64,000 nt of DNA from Ensifer adhaerens. Its GTDB lineage: Bacteria > Pseudomonadota > Alphaproteobacteria > Rhizobiales > Rhizobiaceae. A program made the translations under genes and the position numbers. Below are positions 41,584 through 50,564 of this stretch, one piece after another. Location of the stretch: contig NZ_CP118612.1 in the NCBI RefSeq assembly GCF_028993555.1, positions 124,001-188,000 of the forward strand, given 5' to 3'. Positions within the stretch are counted from its first letter, which is position 1. The number at the start of each line of letters is the position of its first letter. A model generated the notes under the pieces. That model did no database searches. It had not been told where the DNA came from and was given only the letters and a program-made list of their open reading frames with translations.

Positions 41584-43386
41584 ATGAAGCTCACAGGTGG
41601 CCAGGTAGTCGCGAAAGCGCTGAAGGAATATGGTGTTGAATATGTCGCCGGTGTGCCTGGACATGGCATTTGGTCGCTTTTCGATGCCTTTTTGCAGGAA
41701 GGTTCTGAGATCCCGTTCATCCAGGTGATGCATGAACAGAGCGCGGTGCACATGGCTGACGGCTACTATCGTGCATCGGGCAAGCCCATGGCCTGCTCGA
41801 CCTCGGTTGGACCGGGTGCGGCCAACACGATCATTGGCCTGGCAACCGCCTATTGTGACTCGACGTCGCTGTTTTACGTCTCCGGCTCGCCGCAGACCTA
41901 TATGCATGGCCACGGCACCATGCAGGAACTCGAGCGCCAGCAAGACAACGCCTTCCCACGCATCACCGAACAGGTAACCAAACGCGCTTGGCAGGCCAAT
42001 TCCGTTGAAGTTCTCCCAAGCATCATGCACCGCGCGTTTAGCGAGATGCTGACCGGCCGCCCGGGACCGGTTCACGTCGAAGTCCCGATGAACGTCCAGG
42101 TCGAAACGGCCGATGTCGCCATCCATCCCCTTCAGAAGCGCTTGCCGATCGGCGTTGCCTACCCGGATCCGAAGGCGATCGAGGCAGCTGTAAAGGTCCT
42201 GCTTTCCGCCGAGCGCCCGGTTATCGTCGCCGGCGGAGGTGCGATCACTTCGGGTGCGTCCAAGGAATTGACGAGCCTTGCCGAAAAGCTCGGTGCGGCC
42301 GTCTCCATCACCTGGAACGGGAAGGGCGCGATTTCCGAGGACCATCAATTGTTCATCGGCGCCGTTGGCCAGACCGGAACGACGTGCGGAAACAAGATCA
42401 CCGCCTCTGCCGACGTCGTGGTCTCGGTTGGTTGCCGGTTTACCGACTGGTCCGCATCGTCCTATGCGAAGGGCGTGTCCTTCTCGATCCCTTCGGCCAA
42501 GCTGATCCACATCGACCTGGATCCACGCGAGATCGGCAAGAACTATGAAACCGAGGTTGGCATCGTCTCGGACGCCAAGGTCGCTCTTGGAGCCATTCTC
42601 GCGCTGATTTCCGACGCCGATAGCAAGAAGATGATGTCGCGCCGCGAAACGTTCCTCTCCGACGTCCAGAAGGCAAAGGCGGAATGGCGCGCGCAGGTCG
42701 AGCCGCGCGAGAACAGCCGCGAAACGCCCTTCACCTCCCAGCGACCGCTTATGGCGCTTCGCAAAGTGCTCGACAGGGACGGCATCGTCGTGGTCGGCTC
42801 CGGCAATACCCAGGGCTCCGTCAAACAGAGCTTCCCGGTCTACGAGCCGCGCACGCACCTCACGTCAGGCTCCTACTCGCCGATGGGTTGGGCCGTGCCC
42901 GCAGCACTTGGCGCGAAACTCGCTTGCCCGGATCGCCAGGTGGTCGCCATCGTCGGCGACGGGGATTTCATGATGTCGCTGCCGGAAATGGGCACGGCTG
43001 TCATGAACGGCATCAACGCGGTCTTCCTTGTGCTCAACAACCAGGGATACATGTCGATCCGTGGCGGTCAGCGGAAGTTCATGGGCCGCCACATCGCCTC
43101 GGAATTCAATCACCACGCCGGAAACGGCGCGCCCTACTCGGCCGACATCGCGGCTTCGGCCCGCGCATTCGGGCTTGCGGCCTGGAAGGTCGAAAGGGAC
43201 GAGGATCTCGAAAGCAGCCTCAAGGCAGCGCTCGAGTGCGGCGGCCCGGCGCTGGTGGAGGTCATCGTCTCTCGCGACGCAGCCGGACCGTTCGCCACCG
43301 GCTGGTGGGACTTCCCGTCGCCTGCCTACTACGAAAAGGAACAGGCAGCCTACGCCGAGATGCGTGCACGTGAGCAGCATCTGTAA
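41584..43386 (+). CDS. Thiamine-diphosphate-dependent enzyme (acetolactate synthase-like)
   Basis: 600 aa, three-domain POX/AHAS fold. The catalytic Glu is E51 in IQVMHEQSAVHMADGYYRAS; the ThDP/Mg motif is GDGDFMM (458-464) followed by LNNQGYMS with N485-N486. The central domain ends AISEDHQLFIGAVGQTGTTCGN. It is not housekeeping AHAS: there is no adjacent small subunit and it clusters with a HisD-like dehydrogenase 104 bp downstream. The branch includes IolD, Xsc and other lyases that cleave or ligate a 2-keto intermediate. Substrate unknown; decarboxylation or hydrolysis of a keto-sugar acid would suit the locus. Confidence 0.85.
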   Translation: MKLTGGQVVAKALKEYGVEYVAGVPGHGIWSLFDAFLQEGSEIPFIQVMHEQSAVHMADGYYRASGKPMACSTSVGPGAANTIIGLATAYCDSTSLFYVSGSPQTYMHGHGTMQELERQQDNAFPRITEQVTKRAWQANSVEVLPSIMHRAFSEMLTGRPGPVHVEVPMNVQVETADVAIHPLQKRLPIGVAYPDPKAIEAAVKVLLSAERPVIVAGGGAITSGASKELTSLAEKLGAAVSITWNGKGAISEDHQLFIGAVGQTGTTCGNKITASADVVVSVGCRFTDWSASSYAKGVSFSIPSAKLIHIDLDPREIGKNYETEVGIVSDAKVALGAILALISDADSKKMMSRRETFLSDVQKAKAEWRAQVEPRENSRETPFTSQRPLMALRKVLDRDGIVVVGSGNTQGSVKQSFPVYEPRTHLTSGSYSPMGWAVPAALGAKLACPDRQVVAIVGDGDFMMSLPEMGTAVMNGINAVFLVLNNQGYMSIRGGQRKFMGRHIASEFNHHAGNGAPYSADIAASARAFGLAAWKVERDEDLESSLKAALECGGPALVEVIVSRDAAGPFATGWWDFPSPAYYEKEQAAYAEMRAREQHL

Positions 43387-43397
43387 GTAACTGAGAA

Positions 43398-43423
43398 GGG
43401 GTGCGCGCTCCGGCCCGCACCCC
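43398..43423 (+). other. Intercistronic stem-loop
   Basis: GGGGTGCG/CGCACCCC, 8-bp stem around a GC-rich loop, between the ThDP gene and the HisD-like gene. No U-tract follows, so it is more likely an mRNA-processing or stability element than a terminator. Confidence 0.45.
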
Positions 43424-43489
43424 ACCATTCCATCCCACATCCCCTCGGATCGCGGAGCGTCGTGCTTCCGCAAACGAAGAGCTATTGTC

Positions 43490-44800
43490 ATGATACGACA
43501 CATTAAAACCGCGCAGGCATCGGTCACCGGCAGCACCGACGGCTCAGTCACCAAGACCGTAGAGGCCCTGCTTGCAAAGGTGGAGGCCGGTGGCGACAAG
43601 GCGGTGCGCGAACTCTCCGTGCAATTCGACAAGCTCGACCGCGAATCCTACCGCCTGACAAAAGATGAAATTGCCAACTGCATCAATTCGCTGACGAGCC
43701 GGGAGCGCGAGGATCTCGATTTCGCGCAGGATCAGGTCCGCAAGTTCGCTGAGGCGCAGAAGGCTGCGCTCTTGGATATTGAAGTTGAGTCGCTGCCGGG
43801 CGTGATCCTTGGCCACAAGAACGTACCGATCCAGAACGTCGGCTGCTACGTTCCAGGCGGCAAGTATCCGCTGCTGGCATCTGCGCACATGACCGTCCTT
43901 ACGGCTCGTGTCGCCGGATGCGAACGGGTTATCACCTGCGCGCCTCCTTTCCAGGGGAAGCTCGCCGAAAAGATCGTCGCTGCCCAGGCGCTTGCTGGGG
44001 CCGACGAGATCTATTGCCTGGGCGGCGTCCAGGCGATTGCCGCAATGGCCTATGGCACCGAGACCATTGCCCCTGTTGATATGCTTGCGGGCCCCGGAAA
44101 CGCCTATGTCGCCGAAGCCAAGCGCCTGCTCTTCGGCAAGGTTGGCATCGACCTTTTTGCCGGCCCGACGGAGACGCTCGTCATTGCCGACGACAGTGTC
44201 GACGGTGAGATCGTGGCGACGGACCTTCTCGGCCAGGCCGAACACGGCGCCAACTCCCCGGCCGTCCTCATAACCAATTCGGAAAAGCTCGCCCGCGAAA
44301 CGTTGTCGGAAATCGAGCGCCTGCTGAAGATCCTGCCGACCGCCGCAGTGGCTGCCAAGGCCTGGGAAGATTACGGCGAAATCATCGTCTGCGACACCCT
44401 CGAAGAGATGGTCGCAGAAGGCGATCGGGTCGCCTCCGAGCATGTCCAGGTCATGACGAGGGATCCCGACTACTTCCTGAACAACATGAAGAACTACGGC
44501 GCATTCTTCCTCGGCGCACGCACGAATGTCGCTTTCGGGGACAAGGTGATCGGCACCAACCACACGCTGCCGACCAACAAGGCCGCCCGCTATACCGGTG
44601 GCCTATGGGTCGGGAAATTCCTCAAGACCTGCACCTATCAGAAGATTCTCACCGATGAGGCGTCGGCCATGATCGGTGCATACGGCTCCAGGCTCTGCCT
44701 CATGGAAGGCTTCGCCGGGCATGCCGAACAGGCAAACATCCGCGTCCGTCGCTACGGCCGAAAGAACGTCGGATACGCGATGCCTGCTGACCCCAGCTAA
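43490..44800 (+). CDS. Histidinol-dehydrogenase-like (HpsN-type) alcohol dehydrogenase
   Basis: 436 aa, whole HisD fold. Zinc/active-site landmarks: [17 protein letters not shown], the phosphate-loop-like [30 protein letters not shown] (Gln/His ligands) and the catalytic pair E317-H318 in [27 protein letters not shown] replaces the true HisD GPNHVLPT and resembles catabolic HisD homologues such as HpsN, which oxidise diol/sulfonate or polyol substrates with NAD. No histidine-biosynthesis neighbours are present. It is therefore predicted to oxidise a polyol or hydroxyacid in the local pathway. Confidence 0.87.
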   Translation: MIRHIKTAQASVTGSTDGSVTKTVEALLAKVEAGGDKAVRELSVQFDKLDRESYRLTKDEIANCINSLTSREREDLDFAQDQVRKFAEAQKAALLDIEVESLPGVILGHKNVPIQNVGCYVPGGKYPLLASAHMTVLTARVAGCERVITCAPPFQGKLAEKIVAAQALAGADEIYCLGGVQAIAAMAYGTETIAPVDMLAGPGNAYVAEAKRLLFGKVGIDLFAGPTETLVIADDSVDGEIVATDLLGQAEHGANSPAVLITNSEKLARETLSEIERLLKILPTAAVAAKAWEDYGEIIVCDTLEEMVAEGDRVASEHVQVMTRDPDYFLNNMKNYGAFFLGARTNVAFGDKVIGTNHTLPTNKAARYTGGLWVGKFLKTCTYQKILTDEASAMIGAYGSRLCLMEGFAGHAEQANIRVRRYGRKNVGYAMPADPS

Positions 44801-44863
44801 TGCCTTCGCCCAAGAGCCTGTGAAGGGCCGGCGATCTAAAACCAACCAGAGAGGACTATCCAT

Positions 44864-46111
44864 ATGTCAAAGTTTTTTTCCGCCCTTGTCGCTGCGACGA
44901 TGCTTGTTCCGGTGGGAGCACGTGCCGAAGGGTCGATCGAGGTTCTTCATCACTGGGTCTCGCAAAGTGAAGTTGACGCCTTGAACGTGATCCGCAAGGA
45001 CCTCGAAGCCAAGGGCTTCCAATGGAAGGATTCCGCCGTCGGCGGAGCAAGCGGCGCGAACGCGCAGCAAGCTCTGCGCGCGCGGCTTACCGCCGGCAAT
45101 CCGCCGGGGGCGATGCAGTTCCTCGGCTGGGAGGGCGTGCAATGGGCAGAGCAGGGTGTCGTGCGTGACCTGAACGATCTTGCAGCGGCAGGTGGGTGGC
45201 GCGAAGCGCTCGCTCCGCAGCTTCTGCCTTTCGTGACATCGGGCGACGCATTCATCGCTGCGCCGATCAACATGCACCGGCAGAATTGGGTCTGGGCCAA
45301 CAAGAAGCTCTTTGACGATGCCGGCGTTTCGGTTCCCAAGAATTGGGCGGAGCTCATCGACGCGGGCAAGAAGCTCAAGGAAAAGGGTGTCGTCCCGATC
45401 GCGATGGGCGACGAGCCCTGGCAGATCGGCATCATCTTCGACGCTCTCCTGTCGGATATCAACGGTCCCGAGTTTTACCAGAAGGCAGCCATCGATCTGG
45501 ACCCGCAGACGCTCGCCAGCCCCGAAATGGCAAAGGTGTTCGACACCTTGCGCGAGGTGCGCGGTCTGGTCGACGACAACTTCGTCGGTCGCGACTGGGC
45601 CGTTGCCACGGGCATGGTCATCAATGGCGAAGCCGCCATGCAGTTCATGGGCGACTGGGCGAAGGGCGAGTTCCTTGCAAAGGGCCTGAAGCCGAACAAG
45701 GATTTCTACTGCTTTGCGACGCCCGGCCAAGTCACCGCTTTCCAGTACATCATCGACAGCTTCGGAATGTTCACAGTGAAGGACGAGGACCTGCAAAAGG
45801 CCCAGGTGGCCCTTGCCGAAACGATCATGGACCCGAAGGTTCAGAAGGGGTTCAACCTTATCAAGGGTTCGATTCCTGCACGTATCGATGTGTCGGTCGA
45901 CGAATTCGATGATTGCGCGAAGCTCGGTTACAGCGAGCGGACGGCGGCGATCGAGAAAGGCAGTATGCAAGGTGCCATGACCCATGGCTTCGCTGCGAAG
46001 CCGGAGTTCGCCGCTGTCTTCAGCGACGTCGCCGCGCAGTTCTTCGTTGGCAACATGAGCTCCGACGACGCGGTCAAGATGCTGGTCGAAGGCATCGACA
46101 ACGCCCGCTAA
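44864..46111 (+). CDS. Sugar ABC transporter substrate-binding protein (family 1)
   Basis: 415 aa. Signal peptide MSKFFSALVAATMLVPVGARA with cleavage near residue 21. Mature start EGSIEVLHHWVSQSEVDALNV is typical of the family-1 glucose/mannose-type binding proteins of rhizobia, with INMHRQNWVWANKKLFDDAG and AAMQFMGDWAKGEFLA further on. AGAGAGGA RBS. It begins the ABC part of the operon, 63 bp after the HisD-like gene. Ligand not known. Confidence 0.92.
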   Translation: MSKFFSALVAATMLVPVGARAEGSIEVLHHWVSQSEVDALNVIRKDLEAKGFQWKDSAVGGASGANAQQALRARLTAGNPPGAMQFLGWEGVQWAEQGVVRDLNDLAAAGGWREALAPQLLPFVTSGDAFIAAPINMHRQNWVWANKKLFDDAGVSVPKNWAELIDAGKKLKEKGVVPIAMGDEPWQIGIIFDALLSDINGPEFYQKAAIDLDPQTLASPEMAKVFDTLREVRGLVDDNFVGRDWAVATGMVINGEAAMQFMGDWAKGEFLAKGLKPNKDFYCFATPGQVTAFQYIIDSFGMFTVKDEDLQKAQVALAETIMDPKVQKGFNLIKGSIPARIDVSVDEFDDCAKLGYSERTAAIEKGSMQGAMTHGFAAKPEFAAVFSDVAAQFFVGNMSSDDAVKMLVEGIDNAR

Positions 46112-46130
46112 CCCGAACTCGCCTTGAGAG

Positions 46131-46157
46131 CGGGCCGGGGTGTCACAACCCGGCCCG
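46131..46157 (+). other. Intercistronic stem-loop after the binding-protein gene
   Basis: CGGGCCGGG/CCCGGCCCG, perfect 9-bp stem, 9-nt loop, no U-tract. It mirrors the hairpin at 32138-32160 in the other ABC operon. Confidence 0.6.
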
Positions 46158-46186
46158 ACCGTTGAATTCGCCATCGGAGCAGATCC

Positions 46187-47080
46187 ATGAGCGCCTCCAA
46201 GCGCATGTCCTCACGATTGGCACGCTGGCTTCCACGCCTTGTCGTTGCTCCCAGCCTGCTGATCGTCGTCATTACAGTCTACTTGTTCATTCTTTGGACC
46301 GGGCTGATTTCCGTCACTTCCTCGAAGTTCGTGCCTGTCTACGACTTCGTGGGGTTGGAGCAGTATGTGCGCCTGTGGGCGACGCCGCGGTGGCACACTG
46401 CGGTAGCCAATCTGTTCATCTTCTCCGCGCTGTTTCTGGCGCTATCGACGGCTCTTGGCCTCCTCCTGGCCATCCTGCTCGATCAGAACATCCGCGCCGA
46501 AGGGGCTTTGCGGGCGGTCTACCTCTACCCAATGGCGCTCTCGTTCATTGTGACCGGAACGGCCTGGAAATGGATCATGAATCCGGGGCTCGGCATACAG
46601 AAGGTCGTCAACGACCTCGGCTGGGAGACGTTTCGCTTCGACTGGATCACCGATCCCCAGATGGCGATCTACACGGTCGTTATCGCCGGCGTCTGGCAGT
46701 CCTCGGGTTTTGCGATGGCCATCTTCCTGGCGGGACTGCGCGGGGTCGACAACTCGGTCATCAAGGCAGCGCAGATCGAAGGCGCGAGCCTTCCGCTCAT
46801 CTATCGCCAGATCATCATTCCGATGCTGCGTCCGGCAATGCTCAGCGTCATCGTGCTGTTGAGCTACATCGCCATCAAGAGCTTCGACCTGGTGCTGGCG
46901 CTCACAAATGCCGGGCCGGGCGCTGCCACCGAGCTGCCGTCAACCTTCATGTTCGCTGCCACCTTCCGCCGCAACCAGATGGGAGTGGGGGCTGCCAGCG
47001 CCGTGATGATGCTGATGACGGTCGCGGCGATCATTGTGCCGTACCTCTATTCCGAACTTCGGGAGCGCAACAATGGCTGA
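46187..47080 (+). CDS. Sugar ABC transporter permease (first subunit)
   Basis: 297 aa, MalF/UgpA type with six helices. EAA loop VIKAAQIEGASLPLIYRQIIIPMLRP. The N-terminal helix is PRLVVAPSLLIVVITVYLFIL. It overlaps the next permease by 8 bp (ATGGCTGA), a coupling overlap. Confidence 0.92.
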   Translation: MSASKRMSSRLARWLPRLVVAPSLLIVVITVYLFILWTGLISVTSSKFVPVYDFVGLEQYVRLWATPRWHTAVANLFIFSALFLALSTALGLLLAILLDQNIRAEGALRAVYLYPMALSFIVTGTAWKWIMNPGLGIQKVVNDLGWETFRFDWITDPQMAIYTVVIAGVWQSSGFAMAIFLAGLRGVDNSVIKAAQIEGASLPLIYRQIIIPMLRPAMLSVIVLLSYIAIKSFDLVLALTNAGPGAATELPSTFMFAATFRRNQMGVGAASAVMMLMTVAAIIVPYLYSELRERNNG

Positions 47081-47948
47081 AGCACTTTCACAATCCGGAA
47101 AGGCGCGCCTGGGACGGTTGGCGATCTATGGCTGCCTTCTCACGGTAGCGCTGATCTACCTGATACCCTTGTGGGTCATGGTCGTGACGTCTCTCAAGTC
47201 GCTCGACGAAATCTACGCAGGCTCCTTCATCGGCTTTCCGAAGACCGTGACCCTGGACGCCTGGCGTGCGGCCTGGTCGCAGGCATGCATCGGAACCGAG
47301 TGCACAGGGCTTAAGCCCTACTTCGTGAACTCGCTGCTGATGGTCGTCCCCTCGGTCATCCTTTCAACGGGGATAGGCGCCATCAACGGCTACATCCTGA
47401 CGAAGTGGAAGTTTCCCGGCGCAAACTTCGTGTTCGGCCTGCTCCTGTTTGGCTGCTTTCTGCCGTACCAGGCGGTCCTGATCCCGATGGCACGCACCCT
47501 TGGCATTCTCGGGCTGGCGGGCAGCATTCCGGGCCTGATCTGCGTGCACGTCGCCTATGGCATCTGCTTCACGACCCTCTTCTTCCGAAACTACTTCGTG
47601 TCACTTCCAGACGAATTGACCAAGGCAGCCATGGTGGATGGAGCGGGGTTCTTCCGGATTTTCTGGAGCGTCATCCTTCCGACGTCGATCCCCATCATCG
47701 TTGTGTCCTGCATCTGGCAGTTCACCCAGATCTGGAACGATTTCCTCTTCGGCGTCTCGTTCACGTCGGGGGCAAGCAGTCCGATAACCGTTGCGCTCAA
47801 CAACATCGTCAACGTGACCACCGGGCGCAAGCAATACAACGTCGATATGGCCGCTGCCATGATCGCCGCGATCCCCACCCTCTTCGTCTACGTCGTCGCT
47901 GGACGCTACTTCGTCCGCGGGTTGACCGCTGGCGCCGTGAAAGGCTGA
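47073..47948 (+). CDS. Sugar ABC transporter permease (second subunit)
   Basis: 291 aa from ATG 47073 ([20 protein letters not shown]) rather than 47034. Six helices, MalG-type, EAA loop [30 protein letters not shown]. Translation is coupled to the preceding permease, and the gene ends 4 bp before the ATPase start. Confidence 0.92.
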   Translation: MAEALSQSGKARLGRLAIYGCLLTVALIYLIPLWVMVVTSLKSLDEIYAGSFIGFPKTVTLDAWRAAWSQACIGTECTGLKPYFVNSLLMVVPSVILSTGIGAINGYILTKWKFPGANFVFGLLLFGCFLPYQAVLIPMARTLGILGLAGSIPGLICVHVAYGICFTTLFFRNYFVSLPDELTKAAMVDGAGFFRIFWSVILPTSIPIIVVSCIWQFTQIWNDFLFGVSFTSGASSPITVALNNIVNVTTGRKQYNVDMAAAMIAAIPTLFVYVVAGRYFVRGLTAGAVKG

Positions 47949-47952
47949 TCCC

Positions 47953-49053
47953 ATGTCTACTCTTGAAATCGATCGTGTTCGCAAGGCCTACGGAAGCCTC
48001 GAGGTTCTCAAGGAAGTCTCGATATCAATAGGCACCGGCGACTTTCTGGTGTTGCTCGGCCCCTCCGGTTGCGGAAAGTCGACGCTTCTCAACATGATTG
48101 CCGGGCTTGAAACCATCAGTGGCGGCGACATTCGCATTGCGGGAAGGGTCGTAAATCACCTGTCGCCGAAAGACCGGGATATCGCCATGGTGTTCCAGTC
48201 CTACGCACTCTATCCCACGATGACAGTGCGCCAGAACATCGAGTTCGGCATGAAGATCCGGGGGCTGTCGCAGGCCGAGCGGGATAAATCGGTGAAGACG
48301 GCCGCCGACCTGCTGCAGATCACGCATCTTCTTGACCGGAAACCGTCGCAGCTTTCGGGTGGTCAGCGCCAGCGCGTGGCGATGGGGCGCGCCATCGTGC
48401 GGCAACCGAAACTGTTTCTGTTCGATGAGCCGCTGTCGAACCTTGATGCGAAGCTTCGCGTCGACATGCGGACAGAGATCAAGCGCCTTCACCAGCGTCT
48501 TGGCACGACCATCGTTTACGTGACGCACGACCAGATCGAGGCCATGACGCTCGCAACGCGCGTCGCTGTCATGAAGGACGGTGTGGTTCAGCATCTGGAT
48601 GAGCCGCAATCGGTCTATGACCGCCCGGCCAACGTCTATGTGGCGCGGTTTGTCGGCTCGCCGGCCATGAACATCGTGCCCGGTGTTCTGGAGGTCCAGG
48701 GCGACAATGTGACGGCGAAAGTCGATATCGCGGGCAAACCGCCCGGCAGGATTACCGGCATTCCGCTGTCGGCCGAGGCGGCCCGCAAGTATGCCGGAAA
48801 GAAGGTTTTGGTCGGTATCCGGCCGGAGAACTTCTCGGTCGCCGGCGGAGGGGCGGCTGCGATGCTTGCCGTCAATGTCGACGTTGTCGAGCCCACGGGT
48901 CCGGACACCCTCGTCGTGTTTCACCTTGGCGGGGTCGAAGTAACGGCCCGCTTGCCGCCCAAGCAGGTCGATGCTGGTCGCGAGGCCGCCTTGTCGATCG
49001 ACACGTCCAAGATCGTTCTTTTTGACGCTGACACCGAAACGCGCATCGATTGA
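47953..49053 (+). CDS. Sugar ABC transporter ATP-binding protein (UgpC/MalK type)
   Basis: 366 aa. Walker [20 protein letters not shown]-loop [12 protein letters not shown], signature [16 protein letters not shown], Walker [15 protein letters not shown]-loop [12 protein letters not shown], and a C-terminal MalK-type regulatory domain from ~235. Followed by the GMC gene after 9 bp, so transport and oxidation genes are one unit. Confidence 0.93.
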   Translation: MSTLEIDRVRKAYGSLEVLKEVSISIGTGDFLVLLGPSGCGKSTLLNMIAGLETISGGDIRIAGRVVNHLSPKDRDIAMVFQSYALYPTMTVRQNIEFGMKIRGLSQAERDKSVKTAADLLQITHLLDRKPSQLSGGQRQRVAMGRAIVRQPKLFLFDEPLSNLDAKLRVDMRTEIKRLHQRLGTTIVYVTHDQIEAMTLATRVAVMKDGVVQHLDEPQSVYDRPANVYVARFVGSPAMNIVPGVLEVQGDNVTAKVDIAGKPPGRITGIPLSAEAARKYAGKKVLVGIRPENFSVAGGGAAAMLAVNVDVVEPTGPDTLVVFHLGGVEVTARLPPKQVDAGREAALSIDTSKIVLFDADTETRID

Positions 49054-49062
49054 GTACAAGCA

Positions 49063-50559
49063 ATGGCACAGACCGCTGACATCGTCATCATAGGATCCGG
49101 CATCGGCGGAGCATCGCTTGCCTCAAGCCTCGCACCGTCCGGCCGGCGCATCGTCATCCTCGAGAGGGGTGATTTCTTGCTTGATGCCCCCCAAGCCAGA
49201 GACGACATCGAGATCTTCCAGAAGGGATACTATCGCAACACCGAGGAGTGGTACGGGACAGACGGACAGAGCTTCCTGCCCGGGAACTACTATTACGTGG
49301 GCGGAAACTCGAAGTTCTTCGGTGCGGTGATGTTCCGCTACCGCAAGGAGGATTTTCTTCCGCGAAGCCACATGGACGGGGCATCGCCGGGGTGGCCGAT
49401 CTCCTACGACGAATTGTCACCGTGGTACGATGCGGCAGAAGCGGTCTTCCAGGTGCGCGGAAGCACCAGAGACGATCCGACGGAACCACCCCACTCGCAG
49501 CCCTATGGCTATCCGCCCGTTCCCGACGAACCGGCAATCGCTGCCGTGCGCAAGCGGCTTGAAAAGGCGGGCATTCATCCCTCGCCCCTGCCGCTCGCGA
49601 TCGACATCGAAGCCTGGCTCCGGCGCGCGAAAACCGGATGGGATGCGTTCCCGAACACAGGGCAAGGCAAGATCGACGCGGAAGTCGGGCCCCTTTCGCG
49701 CGCCTTGGCGCATGAAAACGTCAGCCTGATAACGGGTGCCAACGTATCGCGCTTGGAGACCGACGGCAGCGGGAGAAAGGTCGTCGCGGCCATCTTCACC
49801 AAAGATGGCGTTGAGCAACGGATTTCGGCGGATACTTTCGCGGTGGCCGCCGGGGCGGTGCAGTCCGCAGCCCTGTTGCTCCGATCGGCCAACAGCGCGC
49901 ACCCGACCGGCCTCGGCAATAGTTCCGACCAACTCGGCCGCAACTTCATGAACCACAATACAAGCGCAATGCTGACGATCGATCCGCTTGCGCCCAACAC
50001 AAGCGTCTACCAAAAGACGATCACCTTCAACGACTTCTATAACGAAGACAATGAGTTCGGTTTTCCGCTCGGCAACGTCCAACTGCTTGGGCACATCACC
50101 GGCAACATCTTGAAGGCCAATTTCCGCGTTCCGGCTCCCGCCTGGTTTACCAGGGTCCTTGCACGCTACGCCTACGGCTGGTTCCTGACGAGCGAGGACC
50201 TGCCAAACCCGGAGAGCCGGGTAATGGTGCGCGACGGCCGAATTGTCATGAATTGGGTTCGCTCGAACATGCGGGCGCACGAGGCATTGATCAAGAAGAC
50301 CCGCGCTGCCATGCGAAAGGCGGGCTTTCCAATCGTGCTGACGCATACGTTTGGTCGGAAAACGACGTCTCATCAATGCGGCACTGCACGCTTGGGCAAC
50401 GATCCGAAAACCTCGGTCGTCAATCTGGATTGCCGCAGCCACGACGTCGAGAACCTGTACGTCACGGATGCCTCCGTCCTGCCGACATCGGCTGCGGTCA
50501 ATCCGGCTCTTACGGTAGCAGCCCTGGCCATCAAGGCCGGCTTTTCCATTGCGAGGTAA
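49063..50559 (+). CDS. GMC-family oxidoreductase (glucoside-3-dehydrogenase-like branch)
   Basis: 498 aa. FAD motif IVIIGSGIGGASLASSLA, GNYYYVGGNSKFFGAVMFRYR as the GMC signature-like loop, and the C-terminal active site TSHQCGTARLGNDPKTSV (His) with AAVNPALTVAALAIKA (Asn). This branch includes membrane-linked glucoside 3-dehydrogenases and gluconate 2-dehydrogenase-like enzymes, but there is no adjacent small subunit or cytochrome. No signal peptide is seen, so it may act in the cytoplasm on the imported sugar. Followed directly by a second, different GMC gene. Confidence 0.87.
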   Translation: MAQTADIVIIGSGIGGASLASSLAPSGRRIVILERGDFLLDAPQARDDIEIFQKGYYRNTEEWYGTDGQSFLPGNYYYVGGNSKFFGAVMFRYRKEDFLPRSHMDGASPGWPISYDELSPWYDAAEAVFQVRGSTRDDPTEPPHSQPYGYPPVPDEPAIAAVRKRLEKAGIHPSPLPLAIDIEAWLRRAKTGWDAFPNTGQGKIDAEVGPLSRALAHENVSLITGANVSRLETDGSGRKVVAAIFTKDGVEQRISADTFAVAAGAVQSAALLLRSANSAHPTGLGNSSDQLGRNFMNHNTSAMLTIDPLAPNTSVYQKTITFNDFYNEDNEFGFPLGNVQLLGHITGNILKANFRVPAPAWFTRVLARYAYGWFLTSEDLPNPESRVMVRDGRIVMNWVRSNMRAHEALIKKTRAAMRKAGFPIVLTHTFGRKTTSHQCGTARLGNDPKTSVVNLDCRSHDVENLYVTDASVLPTSAAVNPALTVAALAIKAGFSIAR

Positions 50560-50564
50560 CCCTG

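Noticed and set aside
41581..42858. 425-aa minus-strand frame opposite the ThDP gene
   Set aside because: Antisense shadow; the plus strand has clear ThDP motifs.
43490..44800. Housekeeping histidinol dehydrogenase (hisD)
   Set aside because: No his neighbours and the GTNHTLPT motif fits catabolic HisD homologues better.
44867..46174. 435-aa minus-strand frame opposite the sugar-binding protein gene
   Set aside because: Antisense shadow with no family resemblance.
48025..49059. 344-aa minus-strand frame opposite the ABC ATPase
   Set aside because: Antisense shadow of a strongly conserved gene.
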